DNA of 64,000 nt from Sanderia malayensis. Lineage: Eukaryota; Cnidaria; Scyphozoa; Semaeostomeae; Pelagiidae. The DNA is taken from positions 558,001 to 622,000 of the forward strand of contig RQOL01000828.1 in NCBI GenBank assembly GCA_013076295.1, read 5' to 3'. Every line of letters begins with the position of its first letter. Position 1 is the first letter of the stretch. Shown piece by piece: positions 1-11,900 of this stretch. The translations under genes and the position numbers were made by a program. The notes under the pieces are model-generated. The model was not told where the DNA came from. It was given only the letters and a program-made list of their open reading frames with translations, and did no database searches.

Positions 1-2791
1 CAAATCAATATGCAGTTCTGAGTTGTTCTGTGTCCATATACAAAAGGGCCCATTCAAGACTGACTGATAGCAGTGCAGCTGGCATTAAAAACTATCAATT
101 TTATTCTCTATCTAAGTTTACATTTTTTGCAAGTTAGAAACTATCCTCTTTAACTTAGACCTTCAGTTAAGCCTGAGCAATCTTCTCGAATGTGCTACTT
201 CAATAGGGTCATTTGATCTGCAAGGTCCCTCTTACTTTTATTAGAGGGTGTTTCAGTAATTCCATCCAGGGTGCACCTTATTAGTATACTTGGAAAAAAG
301 TCCAAGCCACTTGGTTGAATGTTATTTCCTGTGACTTTCATATATTACTCAAGCAAGTGTTTTATACATTTGAATCTTATATTATTCCATCTTTCATCCC
401 CAATGGGATCAAGTACAAGCTGAACTGACATCAGCCCGTATTGAATGGACCCATTTTGTAATATGGACAGCAAAACAGCTCAAAACTATTGATGTAGCAA
501 AAGAGAATTTACTTGGAAAAATGCCATCTATTTATTTGCAAAAATTCTGAAATGGGTGAGATTACGCCATCCTACTATCAAAAAAGGTCAAAATCAATTA
601 AAGAAAAATATAACATTTACGAATGCGCAATTCATATTCATGTCTGCACTCCTCATATAAGTGAAACATGACATTTCATTTCGTACATTAGCTGCGTTTG
701 AAAACTAACGGATGTTTGAAAACTAACCGAAAAAGCACGAACCCGCACTATTTATGATTAGTATTTTCTGGAATTCTGTATTTCCTCGATTCACAACAGA
801 ACAGAAGAAGTATATAACCCTAATAATTGAGTTTACTAACCAATTGACTGGCGGACGAGCCTAAATTTGGTATGTTTTGACAAAGCGCAAAATAAAACCC
901 AGAAGTGAAAAATGTTTGAAAAAACTTGACAAATTTGAAATATCATATACGAACCCGCAAGAAAAACATATTTTGTTCAATATTTTACCAAAATAACGCG
1001 ATAAAACCCATTTTTAAAACACGAGTTAGGCGCAGCTCCATAGGCTTTTCACTGTGAAGATCCTTGGCCAGATCCGTTGCTACCACGTCGCTAAGAAAAA
1101 TCGCGTTAGCCAATGAAAATTCATTTCCGGTTAAAGAGCGTATAATATTGTTGGTTGACGCTACACCGCGGTTAATGATAGATATCACCAACGCAGAGGC
1201 TTATTTCGTACTATGTACGAAAACAAAGTCGTCGTGAAACTACACGACAATATTTTTGTCGGTAACAGTTCGTTTTTGTAACATTCAATTCAATAAACGT
1301 AATTGTTGTTGGCGCCCTTTTTGAAGTAAGCTTAACGGATTATTTCTCAGTTCTCAGTCTCGTCTCGTCAGTCTCGTTCGTCCCGTCTTTGTTATTTATG
1401 CAATGCTGGCTGGTATCTGTTATATCAATGGAAATCAGGGGCATAGGGAAATGGGGGCCAAAAAAGCCACCATTTTGACAAATTATGCAAAGGTGCCCCA
1501 TGAAAACCCAAGAGTGCTATTTTAAAATTCCAAAGTGGGTGGCCTGGGTGGGGTCCCCCGGGCTTACCCATGCATGTATGTATCGCGCTATGTGATGTGA
1601 TAGCGCGATTCATGCTGTCACTGTCAGAGTATTTCACTGGGAGGAATGGAATTTTAGAAATTTTTCCACTCAGGCACTGGCCAAGTCATTTCATAGATAA
1701 TACTTTTAGGAAATATGCAAGATAGAGCTACCAAAAATTTATGACTGGACCTTGCAGAGCTATATTTCATTAATATATCATTAAAATTATATTATCTCGT
1801 CCAGAGGGTAAAAAGTAGATGTACATAGAAAGCACTTTGCTTCGTTTTCAGAGTTTCATTTTTTTGGGAAAGAAAGAAATTGAAGCCACCAAATTTTTAT
1901 GACCGGACGGTGTAGGACTATATTTTAAGAAAATGAAGTTAAAGATTCATTATCTTTACTTGGAAAAAGTTGATGTATTGTATTTACAACGCACTTTGTC
2001 GTCGCGATCTTAATTGTTTACAAAATTAGGCCCTTGTGAGAAGCAAGTTTTTTACCAGAAAAACATACGGTAAAGACTCAAAGTTTCCTGTGTGTCCTTC
2101 TCCTCGTTTTCACTTCTGCATATGTTATTTTCGTTATGTTTATTTGTGCAGATCTGTAATCTTAAAAAATCACAACCATCATAGTTTTTCAATGATGAGC
2201 CAAGGACTGTCACACACAGTAAAATGTTATCACTTCTCTTCTCGACAACGATGCGATCTGTCGATTACGAAAAATGTATAATGTTCGCCGACGCCGACCG
2301 GACGAACGAAAAATACTTCTGCGTGGCAAGAGCCTCACGGAAGGAGAACGTCGGTTTGCCTGGTGATACCCTACATCGCTCTTCTCTTGTCATCTAATTT
2401 GGAATAAATGCTGTTGTTGTTGTTATATAATATATGGCCTAAATGTATTTCAATTTCAAGTTGCTGTGAGGTTAGAAAATGAGTTAAAAACTTACTTCCA
2501 GTGAATATATTAAGTTGAAAATTGGCAGAAACCTTAAAATCAACCTTCACGTTCCACAAGTGCTTTTAGAAAAATTCAACACCAAACAAGCGAGAAAAGA
2601 AGAACTCGCCCATATTCTGGGTACGTCGCTCGCGCCCATCCATATTCTGGCGCTCTGAGGTGACCCCATTCCCATTTTCTGGCACTCCGAGCCAAGCCAA
2701 CCCCACTCGTGATGTTCAAGGTCAATATTTGCTCATTAAGACAGGCCAACAGACGAAGATAGGTAGGTCAGCTTTGCTTCCTGGTCATATC
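1..2791. other. Upstream flank of ERCC8, no gene supported
   Basis: I see no convincing coding exon in this stretch; the short open frames on both strands lack recognisable domains. Around 2400-2430 an AATAAA followed by a (TGT)n run looks like the 3' tail of an old retroposed element. Just before the ERCC8 start, between about 2608 and 2690, the short motif CCATATTCTGG (once CCATTTTCTGG) recurs three times at roughly 30-bp spacing. Promoter or 5' UTR must lie here, but no TATA box or initiator can be picked out with confidence. Confidence 0.4.
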
Positions 2792-2967
2792 ATGATGCTG
2801 CCATTGCTGAATCACCGGGAGGCTGGATTAAGTAGCCCCTTATATGTTAGACGCAATTTGAAGAGCCGCAGAGTATCTTCCATCGATTTGAATGAATTTA
2901 AAAGTATGGAACAAACGTTCAACAGTGGAATCCTATCTATTGATATGGAAAGTCAGGACAGACGATA
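2792..2967 (+). CDS. ERCC8: ERCC8 exon 1 (start codon, DDB1-binding N-terminus)
   Basis: Encodes the N-terminal segment with the pattern [17 protein letters not shown], matching the CSA helical region that contacts DDB1, then the lead-in to blade 1. It ends with the two bases TA of a split tyrosine codon, before donor GTAAGT at 2968. Read without splicing, the frame meets TAG at 2966, made by the first intron base, which supports the chosen donor. Confidence 0.92.
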
Positions 2968-5900
2968 GTAAGTTTGGACTCGGTTTCACTCATTTCATGA
3001 GGTATGTCGCAGTCCCCAGGCACAGGCATTCCCCTCTTTCACTCTTTGTGGGATGGTGGAGCATGCAGATTCGCATTTAAATACACACATTAATAATCAA
3101 CAAGATCAGCTAAGACTCAGCACTGAAATTGGCTTAATTGATGGCTTGGCTAAGTTTGAATCATATTAATTGCTTAGCAATTGCATATATTTGCATGTTT
3201 CTTCAAATCAGTGGCATGATTACAGCAGGTATGGGTGTTTTATCCTTCATCAGAATTTTTTGTGCAATTCGTCGGAAGTTCTTTTTCAGATAAATACATG
3301 TCTTTTTCCCGGAGGTCTGTTTTTCACAGGACAGCTGTTTTTCTGCTTTCCTCTGCATTTGTATGCGTCTAACCGTGATTCTTGAAACCTCTACAGCTCA
3401 CAAAGCTGGATGCAATCTGAAAAAGTAAGATGCAAATGATCAGATGGCAATAAAATGTCTTGTTGCAAGACATTTATATCAATAATAAAATTTATAATAT
3501 TAACATTTAAAATTTATCAATATTAACATTTATATCAATGATAAAATCCATTTGTATTGATTCTGTATTATGGACACATTCATAAAAGCACGCCCCTTTA
3601 TGGGGAAATTTTGGCCTTTGCCTCCCCCCCAAAAAAGTTTATATTTAAACCACTGCTTTGAAGTAAAACTATGAACGATGCAAAAGAGTTGTATGGTAAT
3701 AATAATAGTAATAATAGTATGACATATATCAAGTCGGTAACCTATAATAATTTATCTACAAAGAGGAAACTGCTTTACAACAGGGCCCACTGTCCATGTA
3801 ACTTAGAAAATTAAATTCAAAAGCTAAAAGGAAAAAATCATTAAATAAAAGTATGAAAATCCTTAATATGTATGTCCAAATCAGTTCTTAAAATGTGTCT
3901 TAAACTGTAAAATGGTACGCAGAGATGCTATTTCATTGGGCAATTTGTTCCATATCTGAGTAGCTCTTGCTTAGATGTATACATATAAATGCCAATTTAG
4001 CAAAAATATGTATAAGAGAGAGTAGCTTTCCGGCTTTTGCTACAAAATTTACTCTTTGTTTTCTTTCATGGCTCTGTTTTCTTAAAATTTGCATGTTTAA
4101 GGACAAAATATGCAGTTGCTGTGCAATAGAGGAATATGCATGAAACTATTAATGGACACTCTAAATTACTACTAAGGATTTAATCTTTATTGTTTAATTA
4201 GATTTTCAGGCTTTTTTGACAGGGTATGACTGCACAAACACTGAACACCAACAAAAATGGCAACCATGAAAACAAAAATTAACAACCTTGTCTTAGGTCA
4301 CCGTAATAAAATGCCCAGAGAGCGGCTATGCATACCTTTCTTTATGTATTCAGTGAAGTCAATGACTAACATATTGATTTATCATCATTTGCATCGTCAA
4401 GAAAAATTATAAACCAAACAACTGGACTGAAAGCCTTATATTTTGCTTTTTACTAGGCCAGGGAGAGGGCCCATTGGGTAAATGACCCACCAGTTACAAT
4501 GTTATAAAATGCTTTGCTTAGTGGTCTTTACCAAGCAATGGGATTTTTTTTAATCTTTAACTACTACTGCCTTGGTTTTAAACCAGTTGCTCATAAAAAA
4601 TGGATATGGGTATCATGTGTCTATAATTGTTAATTGTTTATTTTATAGCTTGATTGCTGCAAGCTCTGAATCTAAAGTTGCTATATATGACACAGCAATT
4701 ATAGAGAACGAGAAGGAATGTTGTTGCAGTGCAATTGCTGTTATTGACAGGTGATTTTGCTAAGTGTAGTCTTTCCATGCTTAGAGTGCTAATGCAACGA
4801 AATTTGACATATCAATTTTTTTTACTTTAAATGAAAGCCAAAGGTGTACTGATTGGTTTGATGTAATTTTGACATGCATCTGACAAGTATAAGTGACTTT
4901 AATTTCACCTTGAATCAGGCCACCTTTTGCGAACAGTATCACAAAAGGTGGCCTGATTCGGGTCATCACACTGTGACGTCACAGTGATGACCCGAAAAAT
5001 TTGTCCAATAGAGGTAAATGGAGTTTTTCGAACTTTGTCTGGATTTTTTTTAATAACTTCACTCAGGGTAGGAGTATTTGAGCTCCCGCTGAACTACTGT
5101 AAGGGCGAATCTTTCAGCCGTAATTTTGAAAATAGTTTGCGTGGTTTCATTTAACGTTGGAGACACAATTTTATTTTGAAAATGGGCACCTCTGAAAAAT
5201 CATGATGTCATCCCCCGTCCCCATTGCTTCTTCGAGTGTCTGCGGCACGACGCGTGGCTTTGAATTTGCTTATGACAGCTGTTATTTTTTGTAATAGCTA
5301 ACTTTGACTTAAAATTACAGACATTGAGTTATTTTTCGAAACTTCAAAAATTAAAATTCCTTTGATATCACCCCAAAAATCTCAAATTTTGTGACATTTT
5401 CATCTTTGTTTTGGTCCGCTCGGGCCTAATTACTCCAGGCGAAGAGTGCTTAGGCCCAAGTAAAGCTGAGAGTCACACTTTGGGTTACGAGCTTTTTTAC
5501 TGCATCTACTGCAGGAATGGCGCTTGATTTTAGCTTTAATCTCATCTTTAGTTCATTCCCAATATCTTTCTTTATTCAAAGCAAAAATAACAATGAACAA
5601 AATACTTCTATCCTGGTCGGTTTGGGTGCGAATAATGTCTGTCTCCTGAACTCCTTAAAGGACTACTCTCTCACCATATTTTTTATTCCATTTCTGGGTA
5701 GTTTTTAACCTAAAAACAGGTACTTGTTATGAGACCCTTTATAAAAATATGCGAAGACATATTATTGCACTTGGGACATGCAACCTGGGACATGGCCATC
5801 GGTTATGCCCATTACGACAGAAGATGAAGATGAACACTTTAAATTATTCATAAGATAAAGGAAATATATGTAGCTCGAGTTTTAATTAAAATTGTTGGTA

Positions 5901-8900
5901 GAGTGGGTACGGCAACCCACCATTAAAAGATAGAAGGCAAACCTGTGTCTATCTCTGTTGAAAGTCTTAAAGAAGTCACTGACCTTAGCAGCACCACCAA
6001 GACTCTACCGACATACTGAGTGCCGTACCCCACGTCTGGCGGTGGAAGTTCAAAGACAGAAAACCACCCCACGACATACTGCAGTTTATAAATTTTGAAA
6101 TTCGCTTATTAACACCCTTTTTTGCGTAAAAAACCGGTGTTAATAAGCGAATTCAAAATTTCAAAGTCTCCAAGTCCAAACATGCACATTCCAGAAAAAG
6201 GTCGGGCACAAAGAAAACTGGGGCGAGGCCGGTGTGACGTACATGCCGGAACACATGCAATTTATTTTATTGTGTTCAGTACCAAAGCTCTGACGAAAAT
6301 TAAACGTTTCGCATATCTATAGTCAAGACCAGTTCGTATTCAAAAAACATCCAACCGTGCCACGCACTAGTTCAGGATTTAAGGAATCTGTTGATGCCTC
6401 GTTTATCATGAAAAGCCTGAGTTTTTCACAAAAATGAGGATGATTTGCTCACGCTTATGCTGCAAGCAGACGGGTTTTTCGACCTCAACGTCGCAGTCCC
6501 GAGCGAGCTTCGCATACAGACTTCAGTGGTGCGAGATGGTTTTAAACATCAATATGAATTCGAAATCTATTAAATTAAAGAGGAGCGAGCTCTCTTTCAA
6601 CAATTGTTCGATAGAATTGATAGTGTGGAAAATTGGCGAGCTCTTATCTCTGCATTTATAAGATTTAAACCAGATCGGGTCAGTTGAAAATTTGCAAAAT
6701 CGCTAGGCCGAGCAGGTCCTGGCACGGGTAAAGCAGAATTCTGATATTTTGGACTAATAATGCATGAAAATAACCTTATTTGTCTTATCTGGTGTGTATT
6801 TGAAGCAGCAGCTCATATTTTGGTAATATTTCAAGTGTAGTTATGGTCATAGCTGTGTAGAAAACTAGAAAACCCAGTCCAGGAGTGAATATTATTGTCC
6901 AGAGATCGAAGATTTTACAAGTTAAATGTGAATTCGAAGAAAAACTTCCCAGCAGAATGTTGGGCTTCATCCTGGTGTTCTGGTTTGGATTATATTGCCT
7001 GACTTTGTCAACAATATAGACCTTTACTTTGCCTTAGGTTTCAATGTAATCACCAAGATATATAATTTCCAACAAGAACTCCATGGTTATGCATGTCAAC
7101 CAAGCGATTTCAATTTCAGCAACTTTTTAACAGCGCACTTTAGCATTTCATTATCTTTGACAAAAACCCGAGTAGTAAATACAAAAATTCATAATGTATA
7201 ATTATCTTGCCAAAACCAGGCACACGGCAAAACTTTATAAAATAGATCATAGAACTGATGGAAACGATAAACAAACTTCTGTCACGAACGTTAGCTGGTT
7301 GTTTTATCACGCACATGAAAGGAAGGAAGAGGTTGAGTGATGAACAGATAACAACGTAAGGCGTGTGAATACTGCAATAATCCATTGTCACTGCATCAGT
7401 TTTGGGGTCAATTTTCAGCCCTTAACAATGCCGAAAATTGAAAAAACACACACGGGGAGATGTCAATAAGCTTTGTAATGATTGTGTTGAATTGGTTTGA
7501 AAAACATTTGTATTTATCATTGAAAACAAAGGAGAAAACCGGACGCGACGTTTTTTCCATACTGAAGCCAAAGAGAGAAGTTGATTCCGTTCCGGCATGT
7601 ACGTCACACAACCTCGGCCCAGATTGTCTTAGGTTGCGCGACATTTTCCAGAAATGGCTGAAAATTGCACTTTTGGAGCCGTGAAAAAAGGTGTTGATGA
7701 GCGAATTTAAAAATTTAAAAACTGCAGTACCCTTTTTTACGTCAAAAACTACCCAGAAATGAAATAAATAAATATGTTGAGAGTAGCCCTTTAAAAAGAC
7801 CCTTTTCTCTTTGATTTGTTTTGAAATACTATCAACAACATTATGAAACGATACTTCTTCACAACACTAGTAATCGTACCATTGTTTCCGTTATATATCT
7901 CTACGACATGTAAATAGTTCTATGATTTATTTGCTCCCGAGATACCCGTCATGTGGGTGCTCGCTCACAGCTCGCCATGTCGAATTTCAATAGAAGAATG
8001 CCTGCTTGACGTTGCAGACACAACGTTTGATGACATCACAGTGATGTTCTGTTTTCACATGAAAAAGGTCAAAATTGCCTACTTTGAAGGTTAATAGAAA
8101 AAAAGTATACATAAGTTGCAAATTTTATTTGCGCCACGTTAATCGCAAATAAAATTTGCAAATAAAATTTACATAGTTAATTTGCATTGAAATTTATAGA
8201 TTTTTTAAATAAAAACACCATGTAAAATTTCGTTGCATTAGCACTTTAAGAAAGCCTAAATAAATTTAGACTCTGATTTTTTCTGGATGATATACAGTTT
8301 CTGGTCCACTTAAGGAAAAAAGCTGGAGGCATTAATAAGTGAATTCTTAAATTAGAAAACCCTACATGTTTTTACAGGAATTAATATAAAATTGTATTAA
8401 TACTCTTCTATCATGCAATATTCGTATAATGCAGGTCACAAGAATGTGCCCATCAGTACAGCATTGAGACTGTGCAATGGTACCCTGGTGATAATGGGAT
8501 GTTTCTGACAAGCTCTCTTGACAAGTCTTTGAAAGTATGGGATTCAAATACGCTCCAGGTAAAGGCTTTTGTCATTGATTTAAAGATCTTATAGTTGGAG
8601 TATAACAGGTTTTCAGTGCATTTAATTATACTTGTTATGCTACAACATTTAATTCTATATATGGTTTATTGGATTACATTGCAATTTTCTAATTTCATGT
8701 TATTCTAGGTTTATTGCATTACATTGCAATTTTCAAATTCCATGTTATTCTAGACTTTCAATAATTTATTGTCTGTCTGCTATCATAGGTTGCTGAAGAA
8801 TATAAGTTTTCCAATTTATGCTACAACATTTAATTCTATATATGGTTTATTGGATTACATTGCAATTTTCTAATTTCATGTTATTCTAGGTTTATTGCAT

Positions 8901-11900
8901 TACATTGCAATTTTCAAATTCCATGTTATTCTAGACTTTCAATAATTTATTGTCTGTCTGCTATCATAGGTTGCTGAAGAATATAAGTTTTCCAATTTAG
9001 TTTATCGTCATCACATGTCAAATAAACATAACCTTGTGGCAGGTATAAATTGTTGATAAGTCCGCATTTTTATTTTATTGTGTATGCTTTAGCCTTATTA
9101 TTTTAATGTACACATTTAAGACAATGTTTGAAAAGATGATTGCATTGTCTCTTTGATACGTATCAAACTTGATCATTTCAGTGCCAGTCGTTATAGTTAT
9201 CTGTAATGATGATGTTCTAATTCAATGCTTTTATTCTTTATTTTAAATGAGTCTTTAACTCAAAATCCTCGAAAGTTTAATGCTTTAATTGCACTGTTTA
9301 AATTAAAAATGATGGTTGTTAACTTCATAAATTTTGGCCTCATGCTTAATACATTGATCTTTTTTTTTAGTTGGTTGTGAGGGCTCCAAGATTATTCTTT
9401 GTGATCTCAAGTCTGGTTCAACTTCCCACACTCTTGAAGGTAAATGCCATCCAGCTACCTTTGCAAGCATTTTTCTTAACTTTATGAAAATTTCTGGTAA
9501 CATTTAACTTCTATAAAGTGAATTGTTTTTATAGCACCTTAGTGGAAGCCTAACGTTTGTATCTACCACACTGTCTTTCGACTGTAACTGTAATTCTTTT
9601 CTATTCTTTCACTGAGCCTTTGTTTACGGTGGCCCACATACGGTGGCCCACAAGTGTCGCAACACACCACAATTTCACACAACACACTACAATTTCACAC
9701 AACACAACACAGAAAACTCACAACACACTACAATTTCACACAAGACAACACAGGAAACTCACAACGCCACACAATTTCACACAACACAACACAAAAACTC
9801 ACAACACCACATAATTTCACACAACACAACACAGAAAACCCCACAACACAACAGAAGTAGACACAGAAACCCCACAACACAACGGAAGTTGCATAACATG
9901 ACATGACTTAGACTTAGGCCATAATCAATGCTTAGGCCCTCAATAGAAAAATGGACGATGATGAAGATGCGGTACGCCAGGCAATAAGCAATTATTTTTT
10001 CGCCGGATTTGCCTATGAAACTATACTTTGTTTTCGAAATAGATGGACCAGGCTGTGTCTGAGTGTATCGTCACATGTGGCATACTCTTCGAATCAAGTA
10101 TGGGTTAATCATACCAAGAAGAAGCGTAGAAAGCATGTTAAAAACAGTTGACCCAGTTGGAGCAGAGGAGAGGAAACAACGTCGTTTAAAAAGAAGGGCT
10201 TACACCACTAAGCCTCAGTTTATCATAGCCATAAGCATGCCAACAGTCATTTGGTCCCTTAGTGGTGTAAGCTCTTTCATAGGTAAATCCGGCGAAAAAA
10301 TAGTTGCTTATTGCCTGGCGTACCTACGGTGGCCCACAAGGGCCACGGCACAATCGTTTTTCACGGCAATATTTCCACGGCACATTTATATATTTCTCAC
10401 GGCACACTTTTATATTTCTCACGGCACACTTATATTTCCACGGCACATTTATATATTTTTCACGGCACACTTATATTTCTCACGGCACACTTATATAACC
10501 TCGTTCCCAGGTGCACGTGCACAGTAGAGCACCTGCAATTGATTGAGAAAAGAAAAGAGTGGAGAAAACGCGATGGAGTCGGGAAAGGAGCACCATTTTC
10601 TATTATTCAGCCAATTTTTGCTTGGTGTATCATCTTCAAATTTTGGATCACTTCAAACGATTTGTCGTAGCCTTGCCTAAAGTATATTATTTTGCTCAAG
10701 AGGAGAGGCATTCTTGCAGACACCATAAATCCTGCATCTGATCATTCCAAAAACTGCTCATTATTGTTTTCTCTTCTAACAGCTATTGCAGCTCAAGCTC
10801 AGCAAAACTACAAGAAGATTGTAGATATTGCTGGCAGTGTCAAGCTGATCAGCAAATAGTTGGCCCTCATACTGACTGGGTTCAGTGCAAGGCCAAGTGG
10901 AATCCCACTACAGTCCTTTGGAAGGCCAACAGAGCCAAGGAAAGCTCATTCAGCAAAGCTTCTTGAGCAAAATAATATACTTTAGGCAAGGCTACGATAA
11001 ATCGTTTGAGATCCCAAATTTGAAGATGATACACAAAGCAAAAATTGGCTGAATAATAGAAAATGGTGCTCCTTTCCCGACTCCATCGCGTTTTCTCCAC
11101 TCTTTTCTTTTCTCGATCAATTGCACGTGCTTTGCTGTGCACGTGCACCTGGGAACGAGGTTATACAAATGTGCCGTGGTGGAAATATATAAGTGTGCCG
11201 TGAGAAATATAAAAGTATGCCGTGAGAAATATATAAGTGTGCCGTGGAAATATAAAAGTGTGCCGTGAGAAACATAAAAGTGTGCCGTGGAAATATACAA
11301 GTGTGCCGTGAAAAAAGATTGTGCCGTGGCCGTTGTGGGCCACCGTACGTACCGCATCTTCACCATCCTCCATTTTTCTATTTAGGGCCTAAGCATTGAC
11401 TATGGCCTAAGTCTAAGTCATGTCATGTTATACTACTTCCGGTGTGTTGTGGGGTTTCTGTGTCTACTTCCGTTGTGTTGTGGGGTTTTCTGTGTTGTGT
11501 TGTGTGAAATTGTGTGGTGTTGTGAGTTTTCTGTGTTGTCTTGTGTGAAATTGTAGTGTGTTGTGAGTTTTCTGTGTTGTGTTGTGTGAAATTGTAGTGT
11601 GTTGTGTGAAATTGTGGTGTGTTGCGACACTTGTGGGCCACCGTATTTGTTAACACTCTGCATTGTGAAATGCCCTTGGAAGGCTTACTGAATCACTTCA
11701 TTATATTGACAAATAACGAATACAAAGCGAGCCAATATAATTTTAAGATTTTAATGTTTAATTCTCCAGAGTTAATCGTATCAATATCAATTCAGCTACC
11801 TCTCCCTGGTTATAGAAAATAAGCGGCGCTAGATGAAATGCATTTCCCTGAATTTCTTATTTAAGAAATAAAAAGTGTCAAATATGGAAGCCCCCGATAC

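Larger units (their letters stand above)
5659..7790. mobile_element. TTAA-type DNA transposon, family B, nested in family A
   Basis: Begins AGGACTACTCTCTCACCATA and ends with the complement of AGGGCTACTCTCAACATAT. It is flanked by TTAA at 5655-5658 and 7791-7794, and the family A sequence resumes on both sides. The inverted arms run some 200 bp, sharing TTTCTGGGTAGTTTTT, CTGCAGTTT and TGTGACGTACATGCCGGAAC. The left arm is interrupted by a 356-bp insert (5725-6080) and the centre holds a 0.7-kb repeat (6675-7397). No transposase is recognisable. Confidence 0.85.
4785..8245. mobile_element. TTAA-type DNA transposon, family A, copy 1 (split by another element)
   Basis: The ends are inverted repeats starting AGTGCTAATGCAACGAAAT, with TTAA after the right end (8246-8249) and TTAG, probably a mutated TTAA, before the left end (4781-4784). 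Without the insert at 5659-7790 the element is about 1.3 kb, the same size as the second copy at 40443-41723, and follows it throughout. It holds the palindrome GTGACGTCAC near 4974 and a hairpin near 5418-5457. No transposase is visible, so it is non-autonomous. TTAA duplication is known from piggyBac and Kolobok transposons; which of these moved it is unknown. Confidence 0.85.
9625..11645. mobile_element. Foldback DNA transposon (IS3EU-like), outer element
   Basis: Terminal motif TACGGTGGCCCACA at both ends in inverted orientation, flanked by an exact 6-bp duplication TTTGTT (9619-9624 and 11646-11651). The left tip is itself doubled (9625 and 9639). The arms contain CACAACACAACAC-rich subterminal repeats, then a shared stretch with ATGGACGATGATGAAGATGC. 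They continue inward to TTCGCCGGATTTGCC at about 10000 and its complement near 10290. Removing the inner element at 10325-11347 and one of its flanking repeats leaves about 990 bp, with arms of about 390 bp around a 250-bp centre that holds a transposase remnant. From memory, IS3EU elements make 6-bp duplications. Confidence 0.85.

Noticed and set aside
1425..1637. 70-codon minus-strand ORF with a proline/glycine-rich segment
   Set aside because: Short, without domain similarity, and lies over a C/G-run; no second exon could be linked.
2892..3080. 62-codon ORF overlapping exon 1
   Set aside because: Out of frame with ERCC8 exon 1 and runs across the well-supported donor at 2968.
8789..8829. 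A second exon 4 in the upstream unit of the tandem duplication
   Set aside because: Only the first 29 exon bases are copied. The frame then meets TAA, with no donor before it.
9557..9906. Overlapping histidine/threonine/asparagine-rich ORFs
   Set aside because: They are by-products of the CACAACACAACAC subterminal repeats; the mirror copy on the other strand gives the same frames.
10304..10670. ORFs rich in [12 protein letters not shown] repeats (and the mirror near 10992-11373)
   Set aside because: They arise from the CACGGCACACTTATAT array in the arms of the inner foldback element.
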